64,000 bases of DNA from Stomorhina lunata (GCA_933228675.1 OW121743.1:88581438-88645437), one strand, 5' to 3'; shown: positions 48,959-59,961, numbered from the stretch's first letter. Made by a program: numbers and translations. The notes: a model not told the origin generated them from the sequence alone.

Positions 48959-51076
48959 ATGGTTTTCAAGTGTCAGGAGGATAGTTTTCTGAAAGAAGTA
49001 AGTAATTTTATGAAACAGAAACTTAGACAATCGATGTCTTTAATTGTTATTTTCAGTTTACAACAAAAGTTGTTTCAAGTGAATTTGGTCTTTTGAAATG
49101 GTGCCCACCCGGCTCAAATGAAACTACACAACTACAAGGATATTATGTTATCTGTGAAGATACCATAATATTCCCCGAAGGTGGTGGTCAGCCTTGTGAT
49201 TACGGCACCATTAATGGTCTACCAGTACGTAGTGTGGTTCGTAAAGGCAATGATGCTGTTCACTTTATTGAATCTGAAACTGGATTTGAAGCCGGCACAG
49301 AAGTTAAACAATGCATTGATTGGAATAGACGTCTTGATCATATGCAACAACATTCGGGGCAACACTTGATTACTGAACTATTTGAGAAGGAGTTTAACTA
49401 TGAAACCACTTCCTGGTGGTTAGGAACAGAAACCTGTTATATAGAACTCAATACCAAGCACTTAGTTAGCCGTGACTCTATGGACCTAATTGAAGAAAAA
49501 GCTAATAACATTATCAGAGAGGGAAAAGAAGTCAATGTTGTTGTATTAGATCCGGAAACGTTATTAGAAGTTTGAAATATATTTTAGTGACTAAGAATTT
49601 GTAATATGTATGTATATTGTTTTTAGATGCAAGGTGTTAGATCACCTCGCGGCTTGCCTAAAGATTGGGAAGGTCCGGTACGTGTAATATGTATTGAAGG
49701 CCAACGTAACAGTATGTGCTGTGGTACTCATGTAAGCAATTTGTCTCAATTGCAAGGTATAAAACTGTTGTATGCTGAGAAAAATAAAAGCAGCGTCATA
49801 GTTCATTTTGTAGCAGGTCAGCGTATACTAAAGCTTTTGGGCCAATCCTTCCAAAGGGAACAACAACTTAATCTTGCTTTAAAGTAAGTACTATTTTATT
49901 TTAATTACTAGAAGTACCCACGTAAACGTACCCAATTTTTATAATGTTTTCTTACATCTTAAAAGAGAGATTTTTCAAAAAGTGTATAACATGAGTCATC
50001 ATATTTTCGAGAAAGTTTAGGATTTAATTTAAATTTTGCTGAAGTCTTAAATGAGCGATTTTAAAAAAGTACCAATCATGCTTCAGTTATTTATCATTAC
50101 GCTTTTTACATCTTAAAGAGTTATTCGTAAAGTTACATGGTACTAAACACAGTTCTTCATACAGGAACGGATTTGAAATCGTAGGATTCCATTTCTGCGA
50201 TATTAACAATAATATCGCAGTTACAACACAATAACATTCTGTACAATTTATTAATTTCTGGTTTATCTGGACATGTCGGCTTACTGGACATGGAAACAGA
50301 AATAGGAAACATGTATGTAATAGAGGTCAATTATCTATATGTATTTTCCAAACTAAACTTTAAGTTATGTTATAAATCAAATGTTTTATGCTAGTGTGCT
50401 ACTTTTTTTTGTCCATCCCATAAATGTTAACTCTGGAGTTTTTATAATTTTTTTTAAATTAACTTTTCTTTTTCCAACAAATATTGAATAATAAACCACT
50501 GACACATTTAATTTATGAAATATTCTTAAACATTTTAGGGGCGGTCCTTCCCAACATTTGGAATTAATACAAAAAATGCAAAATAATATGAAGGCTGTTA
50601 AGAAGTCTTTTCAAAAGCTTTTGAAAGATTTAGCCATTGCAGAGGCTGAAAAATTGGAAAATATGCCTAGGCCATTGCCAAAATATTACAGTCTTCATCG
50701 CCAAGATGGTGTAGAACCAGATTTTATCAATACATTTCTTAGACACTCTCCGGTACAAATTTCACTTTACTTTGTTACCGTATCGGAGCCGTCAATAGGA
50801 AATCAGCCGGGCAAGGGTCATATGGTATTAAGGGGTGAACCAGAAATCGTAGAATATTTCAGTCCTAAATTCCTTAGTATCTTAGATGGTAAAGGCAGTG
50901 GTAAAGAAGGCAATTTTCAGGCCAAAATATCTAACATAGATAAAATTCCTGAATGTGTTGCTATGCTGGACGAATATTTTCAAACACACAAACCAAAGTT
51001 GGTTGACAAGGAAGCTTTACATGAACAATTCAAGGGAGAATTTATACACAACAAAAAAAGCAGCTACTTGAATTAA
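48959..51076 (+). CDS. AARSD1: Alanyl-tRNA editing protein AARSD1
   Basis: Four exons: 48959-48997, 49057-49569, 49627-49883 and 50539-51076; 1347 nt, 448 residues. The donor of intron 2 (GTTTGA) is weak; the others are standard. The protein is a free-standing relative of the AlaRS editing domain that hydrolyses Ser-tRNA(Ala), in the cytosol. The catalytic zinc ligands are visible: His112 and His116 in HSGQH, and Cys215 and His219 in CCGTHVSNL. FPEGGGQPCDYG near the N-terminus is the conserved glycine-rich editing-domain motif. The C-terminal part (EPSIGNQPGKGHMVLRGEP, DGKGSGKEGNFQAKI) follows the family pattern. The last 45 codons plus 3' UTR lie in a 248-bp segment that is duplicated at 59095-59342, and the 3' UTR is interrupted by the foldback element just 54 bp after the stop codon. 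Confidence 0.95.
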
Positions 51077-51130
51077 TTTCCTGTTAAACATTTTATATAC
51101 ACTTATTCAGACTTGTATAAATATTTTATT
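50940..51130 (+). repeat. 248-bp direct duplication, copy 1, left piece
   Basis: Matches 59095-59285 at a constant offset of 8155 with one mismatch (C in TTAAACATTTT against A). It covers the end of the AARSD1 CDS and the start of the 3' UTR. The copy resumes at 54238-54294 after the inserted foldback element. Confidence 0.95.
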
Positions 51131-54100
51131 CAGGGTTTAATATTTAGTTTTTAGTTTTTTTCCCCTAATTATCATATTCGAAGTAAATATGAATCGTATT
51201 CATATTTTTATTTTAAACAAAGATAAAATATGACACCTCTCACCTTTTCATTTAAGTAAAAACTGAAACCAAAAACTATTTCCAAAATTTCATATATAAA
51301 TTTGCTATTTCCTTCTCATATTTTCGTCGTGTGCTAAAATGATTTTAGCTTTTAGGAACTATTTTGTACGACAGTAAAAAGAATGAATATGAATTTTTTC
51401 ATTTTAGCATTTAGTTTTATATTCTTAGTTATGAAAACGAAAATGTTTCTCGCAGTAAAATTTATTCTCATAACTATTTTGAAAATATGAAAAATAAAAA
51501 TTTGACTAAAATGAATTAAAAAGGTCGACTGCCACTGACTAGAGACAAAAACTATCAAGAAATATAAAACAAAGAATCAAGAAACCTTCACAAATATTTC
51601 ATTAAATTTAATTGGCATAAGTAAAATTAATTATTTAAAAGTGATCTTGAGGGGGTGGGGAGGGTGGTAGATAGAATTATTAATATGTTAAATTTGTTTT
51701 AAACTGACTCGACTCTACCAGGAGAACAGAAAAACAAGAACATAAGTTTCAATAACATATTTTTTCTTCTTTATATTGTTGTTTTTGTATACAATTTTTT
51801 TGCCTTGTTTGTTTTTTAAGTTATTTTTGTTGTTTTTCTATGCAGTAATTCGCTGGTAAGTTTTTTTAAGATCAAAAAATTTACCTTGCAGTTTGAAGGC
51901 ATACATTGTCACTAGAACTAAAAAAGCAACTAGGTTTGCCAAATTTTCAGCGTGTTCGTTTGTAAAACTAGGGTCAATATTAGATTTTTTAAAACTTTAC
52001 TTGTAGAGAGTAACAAAATAAAGATTCTGTAATATATGTCTTTTGTCGTTTAAAACAAAATCAGAGACCACTTCTAGTTTTAAATGCAACGTTTCCTTGT
52101 AAAACTGTTGGGTAATCTTTACAGCATTACAAAGTTCTAAAAATACGAAAAATATACTTAACAGTTGCTTGTTAGTTTTTCTGTTTTTCTATTACATCAA
52201 CTTACATTAAGCAAGTCATACCCAATATTTTTCATCCATTTTATCAGGAAAATAGAAAACGAAGTTTCTTTCATAAAACAGATTTTTTTTAAATTTTCTC
52301 TTATGTTGTTGTTTTTGTATAATAAATGTTTTTTGAGTTTGTTTTCTTTAAGTTTTTTTTGTTGTTTTTCTATAAAATGGATAAAAAAAAATTGGTCTGC
52401 GCTTCCCTAAATCTGAATTAAATCAAAATTAAAAGTGATCTTGAGTGAGGTCTTACAAAGAATTAATAAGTTAAATTTGTTGCTTACTTTACCAGGAGAA
52501 CAGAAAAACAACAACATAAGTTACAGTAACATATTTTTCTTCTTTATGTTGTTGTTCTTGTATAATTTTTTTTGTGTTTGTTTTTTAAGTTTTTGTTTTT
52601 GTTGTTTTTCTATGCAGTAACATCGCTCGTATATTTTTAAAGAACCTTGCAGTTTGAAGGCATAAATTGTCACTAGAACTATAAAAGCATCTAGTCTTGC
52701 CAAATTTCCAGCGTGTTCGTTTGTAAAAATAGGGTCAATATTAGAAATTTTAAAACTTATCTTGTAGGGAGTAACAAAGTAAAGAAAATTAGTGACCACA
52801 TCTAGTTTTAATGTCAACGTTTTCCTGCAAAACTGTTGGGTACTCTTTACAGCATTACAAAGTTCTATAATGCGAAAAATATACTTAACAGTTGCTTGCT
52901 AGATTTTCTGATTTTCTATTACAATCAATTCCGATTTAGCAAGTGCAGACCAATATTTTTCATTCATTTTACCAGAAAAACAGAAAGCTAAGTAAGTTTC
53001 AATAACAGATTTTTTTTTAAATTTGTTTTTGTTCTTTTTCTATGCAGTAAATCGCTCGTATGTTTTTAAAGATGTTTTTAAAGAAAATTTTAAAAAAATC
53101 TGTTTTATGAAAGAAACCTTCGTTTTCTATTTTCCTGATAAAATGGATGAAAAATATTGGGTATGACTTGCTTAATGTAAGTTGATGTAATAGAAAAACA
53201 GAAAAACTAACAAGCAACTGTTAAGTATATTTTTCGTATTTTTAGAACTTTGTAATGCTGTAAAGATTACCCAACAGTTTTACAAGGAAACGTTGCATTT
53301 AAAACTAGAAGTGGTCTCTGATTTTGTTTTAAACGACAAAAGACATATATTACAGAATCTTTATTTTGTTACTCTCTACAAGTAAAGTTTTAAAAAATCT
53401 AATATTGACCCTAGTTTTACAAACGAACACGCTGAAAATTTGGCAAACCTAGTTGCTTTTTTAGTTCTAGTGACAATTTATGCCTTCAAACTGCAAGGTA
53501 AATTTTTTGATCTTAAAAAAACTTACCAGCGAATTACTGCATAGAAAAACAACAAAAATAACTTAAAAAACAAACAAGGCAAAAAAATTGTATACAAAAA
53601 CAACAATATAAAGAAGAAAAAATATGTTATTGAAACTTATGTTCTTGTTTTTCTGTTCTCCTGGTAGAGTCGAGTCAGTTTAAAACAAATTTAACTTATT
53701 AATAATTCTATCTACCACCCTCCCCACCCCCTCAAGATCACTTTTAAATAATTAATTTTACTTATGCCAATTAAATTTAATGAAATATTTGTGAAGGTTT
53801 CTTGATTCTTTGTTTTATATTTCTTGATAGTTTTTGTCTCTAGTCAGTGGCAGTCGACCTTTTTAATTCATTTTAGTCAAATTTTTATTTTTCATATTTT
53901 CAAAATAGTTATGAGAATAAATTTTACTGCGAGAAACATTTTCGTTTTCATAACTAAGAATATAAAACTAAATGCTAAAATGAAAAAATTCATATTCATT
54001 CTTTTTACTGTCGTACAAAATAGTTCCTAAAAGCTAAAATCATTTTAGCACACGACGAAAATATGAGAAGGAAATAGCAAATTTATATATGAAATTTTGG

Positions 54101-54229
54101 AAAAAGTGTTTGGTGTTAGTTTTCATAATAGCGAAAGGTGGTTTTGTTTCATATTGTTGGCATAATTTTATATGAAATATGAAATATATGACTATTTTAA
54201 AACTGCTATAGCAGTTTATTTAAACCCTG
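51131..54229. mobile_element. 3.1-kb foldback-type DNA element with 8-bp target-site duplication
   Basis: The ends are CAGGGTTTAA and TTAAACCCTG, flanked on both sides by ATTTTATT (51123-51130 and 54230-54237). The 8-bp duplication and CAG...CTG ends fit hAT-type elements. Inside, two arms of about 1 kb (about 51260-52300 and 53080-54122, mirrored about position 52691) are almost identical in inverted orientation. The middle holds a diverged direct copy (about 52429-53020) of the inner arm. The outermost about 130 bp at each side are not related beyond the terminal repeats. No transposase ORF, so it is non-autonomous. Mirror-image small ORFs (51352-51558 and 53824-54030) are by-products. Confidence 0.88.
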
Positions 54230-54294
54230 ATTTTATTTATATTCTAAACCTAACATGTTTTTATAATTGCTGTTGCCTTTTTAATAAATCTTTA
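54230..54294 (+). repeat. 248-bp direct duplication, copy 1, right piece
   Basis: 54230-54237 is the second 8-bp target-site copy. 54238-54294 then continues the AARSD1 3' UTR and matches 59286-59342 with one mismatch (CCTAAC against CTTAAC). It contains AATAAA at about 54284, the probable poly(A) signal of AARSD1, now moved 3.1 kb away from the stop codon. Confidence 0.93.
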
Positions 54295-54629
54295 GTAGTA
54301 GTAGTAGTAATTTATTGAGACTTCATTTTTTTCATTATACAAGATTACCCCATACATAAAGTTATTTAAAAACTTAAAATTATATCGTATTATTTTAATT
54401 ACATAAATATTAAAATGATAATGCAACTGGCTTACACAATAAGTAGGAAATAAAGAATATAATAGTGAAAAGTTGACAATGAAATATATAGTACTTGCTC
54501 TCGGTATTCATGTTTCGTAACTAGTAGAGTCATATCTACTATAAATAAACTTAAAACTAAGAAAAACTTAAAAACTAAAACTTAAAAACAAATACAAACA
54601 AAAAAAACAAAGATTAAATAAAAAAGTGT

Positions 54630-57530
54630 TTACCCCCTATGAATACCGGGAGTAGTACGTGAGTAAAAGTTAAGACCAGGAAAAATATTAAGCTGTTCGT
54701 GTAATATGCCAACTGCAGAAAGATAATTAGTATTTGACCAGCTGAAATTTCTTTCACTTGACAAAATATTTTTCATAATGTTACCTTCAAAAAATGAAAG
54801 TTTCTCAACAAACCGTTTTATTGAATTAATAGCATAAAAGGAAAGAGGAGAAATTTCAGCCTTTTCATAAATGTAAATGTTCGAATACCGTTTATTGCGA
54901 TTTTTAAAATTCTTCTCAATGCATTTTCGTATAATATGACGCTCAAATATTTCCAAATGTGTCATTGTCGTTTTAGAAATTGTGAACCATATAGGAAACG
55001 CATATAGAAGAATTGGTCTTACGCTTACTTTATATAAAAGTAATTTAGTATTAACTGGCAAAAATCTATTGTTGAACAATTTAGAAAGAGCCCCTTTTAC
55101 TTTATTAGCTTTTTCTATATTATAAGTCACGTGTTTATTAAACTTCAAAAGTTTATTAAAGTTCACTCCAAGATATTTCATGCTGTCCTTAAATTTAATT
55201 TCTGAACCATTTAGTGTTAACTTTAAATGTTTGCTTTCCCGAACAACTGTATATTTACATTTTCCGGAAGAATTACGAATGCAAATGGCATTGGTCTTAT
55301 TGACATTTATTTTTATTCCCCAATGGGAATAAAATTTATCAACATGTTTAAGATGCATTGAAACACATTGAAGTGCAACTTTTGGTGACTCTTCATGAGC
55401 ATAAAGTAGAGAGTCGTCGGCATAAAGTATTCCCTTGGAGTTATTAAATTCATGGGGAAAATCATTTATAAATATGTTATATAAGTGGGGAGCTAGTACT
55501 CAACCTTGCGGAACTCCACATGAAACATCTCCTTCTTGAGATAACATGTTATCAACTTGAATACAAAATTTTCTATCTTTAAAAAAACTTTGAAATAATT
55601 TTACGATTGTGGGATCAAATCCAATAGAAATCATTTTAAAAATAATTCCATTGTGATATGCTTTATCGAAAGCTTTTTCGATGTCAAGTGATATCGCTAC
55701 AGTGCAATGACCCTTTCTCAAATTTTGAACTACATCAGTGTGAAATTTTAAAAGAGCATGTGTCGTTGAGTTTCCTTTTTTAAAGCCAAACTGGTTTTGG
55801 GGAATATAATTAACATTTAAACCTATATCCATTTTTTCTCGAATGATTCTTTCAAACATTTTTCCCAAATTTGAAAGTAATGAAATCGGTCTAAGACTAT
55901 TTATGTCACAATTGCCCTTTTGTTTCGGAATCACAACAATTTTACCAATTTTCCAAATAGAAGGAAAATAACTATTGTTTAAACAATTATTAAAAATTAT
56001 AGTAAGATATTCAAATGCCTTGATAGAGAATTTTTTGATTAAATAATTTGAAATATTGTCCAAACCGGAAGATTTTTTATTATTTATTAATTTAGAAACA
56101 CAAAGTACGGATTCTAAGTTTGTAAATTTTGTGTTGCCTAGATTATTAAGAGAGGTAAAATCATTGTTAAAGGTCACAATATTTGAAACTTGAGATATAA
56201 CATTACTAATAGTTTCATTAATTTCTGAAATATTTCTATTTGGGGGAGAACTTTGATAAACAGCGGTAAAGTGATCCTTTAAAACATCTAATTTTTGATT
56301 TAACTCAGTGATTTTGACACCATTTACTGAAATATCTCTGATTTGATTGCGCTTTTTATTTCCAATTATTTTAAAAATTTCTTTGTAGGCCCATGGACCC
56401 GGTTTAATAATCTTTAATTTATCATTAAAAATACTAGCTTGCTCCAACTCAATCTGTTCTTTTATTAAAATTTTAATTAAATCAATTTGTTTTGAAATAA
56501 ATAAATACTCAGGATTTCTTCTGTTAAATGTTCTTAAATATATTCTTTTTAATTCTTTTTGCCAATTATACTTAGCTTGTAACATTTTTTTAACTTTTTC
56601 TGAAACAATGTATCTCTTATTTTTATTTTCAATTTTTTGGGAATGTGTTTCAGCAATAAAGTTGACTGAAGAAGAAAATTTTTCTATAAAGTAATCTATT
56701 TCCTGATTAGACAAGTTCTTATTTTTTGAAGGAAAATGATTTAATAAGGAATTACTTAAATCAATTTTAAAAGTATTCCAGTTGGTATCTTTAAATGACA
56801 CAAAGCTTTTAGGAGTTGTAAAAATAAGATTAAAGTCTGATAATGTTAAACGAATTTGCAATGGAATGTGGTCTGAAAAAGTTGGAAGCATTGATGTTTT
56901 ATAATTTGGTTGGGAAATGTCGATAATATTTGTGCTTATTATAAAATGGTCTAGATGTGATGATCCACCGGGGTATGTGGGATAAGGATCACAAACTCTG
57001 TTAACTGAAATTGATTCGTTTTGAAGCCAGTTTTGTAGTACCTCACCATTAATGTTATTATTGTTATCACCCCAAGAAATGTGTTTCGCATTTAGATCCC
57101 CACCTAAAATTAACCCATCATAACTGTTCGCAAAATTTAAAATTGAAGAGAGACCATCACAAATAATTTGACGATTACAATTACTTGGAAAATATATTGA
57201 ACCACAAAGTATTTTATTGACAGAACCATTAATTGAAACATTTAATTCTAAAAATAAATTTGGGAATCGTAAACTAGGAATACTTATTATACAGAAAGAT
57301 AAAGCCTTTTTAATAGCAATACCGACCCCCAATGAACTATTATCCCTTAATAGTAAATAATTATCAAAATAAACACTGTTATCTAAAGATAGGTGCAGTT
57401 CCTGTAAAAAAGCAATATCAATGTAAAATTGATTCAGTAACTTATTTAGTTCGATTTTCCTTCCTATATGGATAAGGGAACCAACATTGAATGTTAATAA
57501 ATTTAGGGAATTACGGACCATATACATCAT
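54630..57530 (-). pseudogene. LINE ORF2, endonuclease-reverse transcriptase with one in-frame TGA
   Basis: 966 codon positions. The APE-type endonuclease is at residues about 8-230 (LLTFNVGSL, FLQELHLS, LGGDLNAKHISWGD, SDHIPLQI). The reverse transcriptase follows from about 430 (SSGLDNISNYLIKK, LRPISLLSNLGKMFERII, NQFGFKKGNSTTHAL, SLDIEKAFDKAYHNG) with the catalytic YADD box after the interruption. A TGA at 55500-55502 sits in the RT motif PQG-x-VLAPHLYN, where Ser is normal; the frame is open again to 54630. No RNase H domain, which supports the Jockey clade over the I clade. A single C-to-G change would account for the stop. Confidence 0.9.
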
Positions 57531-58971
57531 GGATACTTTTTATTAAATTCAAACATTCTTTTTTTGCTTGATCTTTTGTCATAGATTTGTAATTATTCAT
57601 AAAGTATGCTATTCTGTCTTCAAGAGTCAAAGGATCTGGGTCACAAAATATTTTTGCAACTTTTAGAAATTCTTGAATCAAAGGAGATTTAAGGGGTTTG
57701 TTTTGTGAGCTAACGGTATTAAACATACTAGAATAAGATTTACCTTCTACTACTGCATTCGAAGGGTTTAGGGTCATTGCAACATTACCTGCTGCTAACA
57801 TTTTTCTTTCTTTAGCATCGTTATTAGCTTTTTTTCTAAAAGAAACATATTTCTTGTACGCGGGGCAGCCTCTATAATTTGAAGTATGCCCGTTTTCTTT
57901 ACAGTTTACGCAATAAGGCTCATTATTTTCAGTAACAAAAGTGCACTCACCAGGACCATGCTTGTCATTACATTTCAAACAAGAAAATGGACGACTACAA
58001 TTTCTTGAATAATGTCCCCATCTTTGACATCTCCAGCATTGAGGTATTTTAGTACTGCTCTTGGGGCGTTCCCAAGTCACTACCTGACTAAGAATATATT
58101 TTATGCCGAGCAACTCGCCCACCTTACGATTTTGTTTAAGGGTAAATAGAAAAAGACCTGTGTCAATGCCATTTTTCCTAGAATTTTCTGTAGTAAACTT
58201 AGAAATAGATTCAATAGTATCTGGAATAATGCTGTCAATTTCTGATTTAATTTCATTAATGTCACTTTTATGATAAAGACCCCTACAAATAACGCTCTGG
58301 CGTTTGAATTCTCTAGGAGTGTATGTAAAGGATGAAATTTCTTTTTCTTTCAAAAGTTGCATCATCTCCGAATGTGCAGATGAATCTTTAAAATACAGTT
58401 TACTTTTATATTTGGATTGGTTTTTAATTTTAAATTCAACGTTTTTAGATTTCAGTTGGTCAATAAGAGATTTCACATTAACATTTTCAAGAAAAATGGG
58501 CGGACAGTATGAATTCCTGGTCTTTACCTTATTTTGAAAATCATTATTGATTTGTGTATTATTATTACTAACTATATTTGGTAATTCTGCTTCTACATTT
58601 AAATCACCTAAGAGTGAGAATTTATTTGTTCGATTGACATCAACTAAGCTGTCCCGTTTCTTAAATTGACAATTAGTTAAATCAATTTTTACGTCACCTT
58701 TATAAGTCCTTTTTTTATTTTTGACTTGTAGGAATTCTTCTAATGAGAAATTTGAGCTACATTCTTGGTCCATATTAGTTTCTAAATCTTGAGGTTTATA
58801 ATTTTGAAGTTGAATATCTTCCAGAATTTGAAATTCATTTTTATTTGATTCCACTGATTGGGAACTTGATGAGCAAATTTCAGAATCTTCATTACCTAAG
58901 GCACTATCCTTATTTTCCTTATTACTGGGAGGACGACCTCCAGATTGGCTAAGTAATGGATTCCTATTCAT
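57511..58971 (-). CDS. LINE ORF1, Gag-like nucleic-acid-binding protein
   Basis: 486 residues, intact. The N-terminal half is polar and Ser/Asn-rich. A central region (about 165-300) is of the kind that forms RNA-binding folds in Jockey-type ORF1 proteins. It is followed by three zinc knuckles: CWRCQRWGHYSRNC, CLKCNDKHGPGEC and CVNCKENGHTSNYRGC. It chaperones the element RNA. The stop codon overlaps the ORF2 start (ATGATGTATATGG in both frames), a translational coupling typical of Jockey-clade elements. Confidence 0.92.
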   Translation of the reverse strand: MNRNPLLSQSGGRPPSNKENKDSALGNEDSEICSSSSQSVESNKNEFQILEDIQLQNYKPQDLETNMDQECSSNFSLEEFLQVKNKKRTYKGDVKIDLTNCQFKKRDSLVDVNRTNKFSLLGDLNVEAELPNIVSNNNTQINNDFQNKVKTRNSYCPPIFLENVNVKSLIDQLKSKNVEFKIKNQSKYKSKLYFKDSSAHSEMMQLLKEKEISSFTYTPREFKRQSVICRGLYHKSDINEIKSEIDSIIPDTIESISKFTTENSRKNGIDTGLFLFTLKQNRKVGELLGIKYILSQVVTWERPKSSTKIPQCWRCQRWGHYSRNCSRPFSCLKCNDKHGPGECTFVTENNEPYCVNCKENGHTSNYRGCPAYKKYVSFRKKANNDAKERKMLAAGNVAMTLNPSNAVVEGKSYSSMFNTVSSQNKPLKSPLIQEFLKVAKIFCDPDPLTLEDRIAYFMNNYKSMTKDQAKKECLNLIKSIHDVYGP

Positions 58972-59094
58972 AGTTTGTCTTCACTAAAGACTCCAAAAAA
59001 AATTCAAATATTTTTGAATTGAAAAAATTTTTTTTTTTTTTTAAATTATTTTTTAATTCGAATTATTTTTCAAAGAGCTCTGTCTGCTTCTCAA

Positions 59095-59342
59095 ATAAAA
59101 TTCCTGAATGTGTTGCTATGCTGGACGAATATTTTCAAACACACAAACCAAAGTTGGTTGACAAGGAAGCTTTACATGAACAATTCAAGGGAGAATTTAT
59201 ACACAACAAAAAAAGCAGCTACTTGAATTAATTTCCTGTTAAAAATTTTATATACACTTATTCAGACTTGTATAAATATTTTATTTATATTCTAAACTTA
59301 ACATGTTTTTATAATTGCTGTTGCCTTTTTAATAAATCTTTA
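59095..59342 (+). pseudogene. 248-bp direct duplication, copy 2: AARSD1 3' fragment
   Basis: Uninterrupted copy of the end of the AARSD1 CDS (from ..KIPECVAMLDEYF to HNKKSSYLN and stop at 59229-59231) and its 3' UTR, 2 mismatches in 248 bp against copy 1. It has the single ATTTTATT at 59278-59285, the empty site of the foldback element. It continues on its right side into the original flank (TTTAAATAAATTTATTAAAG), so it represents the ancestral 3' end. It has no promoter or upstream exons and is not a functional gene. Confidence 0.93.
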
Positions 59343-59382
59343 TTTAAATAAATTTATTAAAGAATTTGTTAAATCCAAGTTA

Positions 59383-59961
59383 TCACAAATAATTAACATC
59401 GTAATTATACATTTCATATCTCAAGCGCCAGAACTGATTCCAAAATCCTATATCTACAATATGTTCATGGAAATTCGTGTAACCAACTTGGGTATATTCA
59501 CATTGTGCTGGATAGGTACAGTCATCCTTATCATATAAATCCTCCCATAAAATTGTAAATATACCCAGGGATAAAAATCTTAAACGATTTTGATTAAGAT
59601 CCGTCTGTAGACGTCTAATATAGGCCTCAGAGGAGGGATTTTGTAATGACGGATGTACCAATATTAAATCATTGCTGGCGGTTCGGAACTGTTTATGGAA
59701 ATCTTCTTCACTGGGATTCCGTAAAGCAAACTGGTATAGACCATAACCGCTAAGGGTATAGAAAATAGCTTTTCTGGGTTTTTCTCTTGACTCTTTCACC
59801 AAACCAACTGCAACATCTTTGTAATCGCTAATAAGCCCTTTCCAATAGTTGGCCCACTTTTCGACAACCGTGCCTTTGAAACGTTCTGGTAGTGAGAATG
59901 TGTTGCTGACTTTTGTGCGTACACTGGCTATACGTGAGCCAAATGGTATAAAGCGCATCAT
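59383..59961 (-). CDS. Timm29: Mitochondrial import inner membrane translocase subunit Tim29
   Basis: A single-exon 192-residue protein. It matches the Tim29 family along its length: WKGLISDYKDVAVGLVKESR and KPRKAIFYTLSG then a short hydrophobic segment (65-80), NDLILVHPSLQNPSSEAYI, QNRLRFLSLGIFTILWED, and DCTYPAQCEYTQVGYTNF with the C-terminal HIVDIGFWNQFWRLRYEM. Tim29 is a metazoan subunit of the TIM22 carrier translocase of the inner mitochondrial membrane. The N-terminus is basic, consistent with import. It is shorter than the human protein, which has a C-terminal extension. Two adjacent ATGs begin the frame. Its 3' end lies 40 bp from AARSD1 copy 2; minus-strand AATAAA signals sit at about 59353. 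Orthologue of Drosophila CG14270, from memory. Confidence 0.92.
   Translation of the reverse strand: MMRFIPFGSRIASVRTKVSNTFSLPERFKGTVVEKWANYWKGLISDYKDVAVGLVKESREKPRKAIFYTLSGYGLYQFALRNPSEEDFHKQFRTASNDLILVHPSLQNPSSEAYIRRLQTDLNQNRLRFLSLGIFTILWEDLYDKDDCTYPAQCEYTQVGYTNFHEHIVDIGFWNQFWRLRYEMYNYDVNYL

Larger units (their letters stand above)
54295..59094 (-). mobile_element. Jockey-like non-LTR retrotransposon (LINE), near full length
   Basis: 4.8 kb on the minus strand: a 123-bp 5' region (59094-58972), ORF1 (58971-57511), ORF2 (57530-54630, overlapping by 20 nt) and a 335-bp 3' UTR ending AATAAATTACTACTACTAC, that is, an AATAAA signal plus a (TAC)n tail and no poly(A). It is bounded exactly by the two copies of a 248-bp AARSD1 segment. 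The only coding lesion seen is one in-frame TGA in ORF2. It is a recent insertion judged by intact frames. Confidence 0.93.

Noticed and set aside
51352..54030. Two identical 68-residue frames (51352-51558 minus, 53824-54030 plus)
   Set aside because: They are mirror images produced by the inverted arms of the foldback element; no known domain and no coding signal.
59019..59231. 70-residue plus-strand frame ending in the AARSD1 C-terminus
   Set aside because: The first part is LINE 5' sequence read backwards; the second is the duplicated AARSD1 fragment without promoter or upstream exons.
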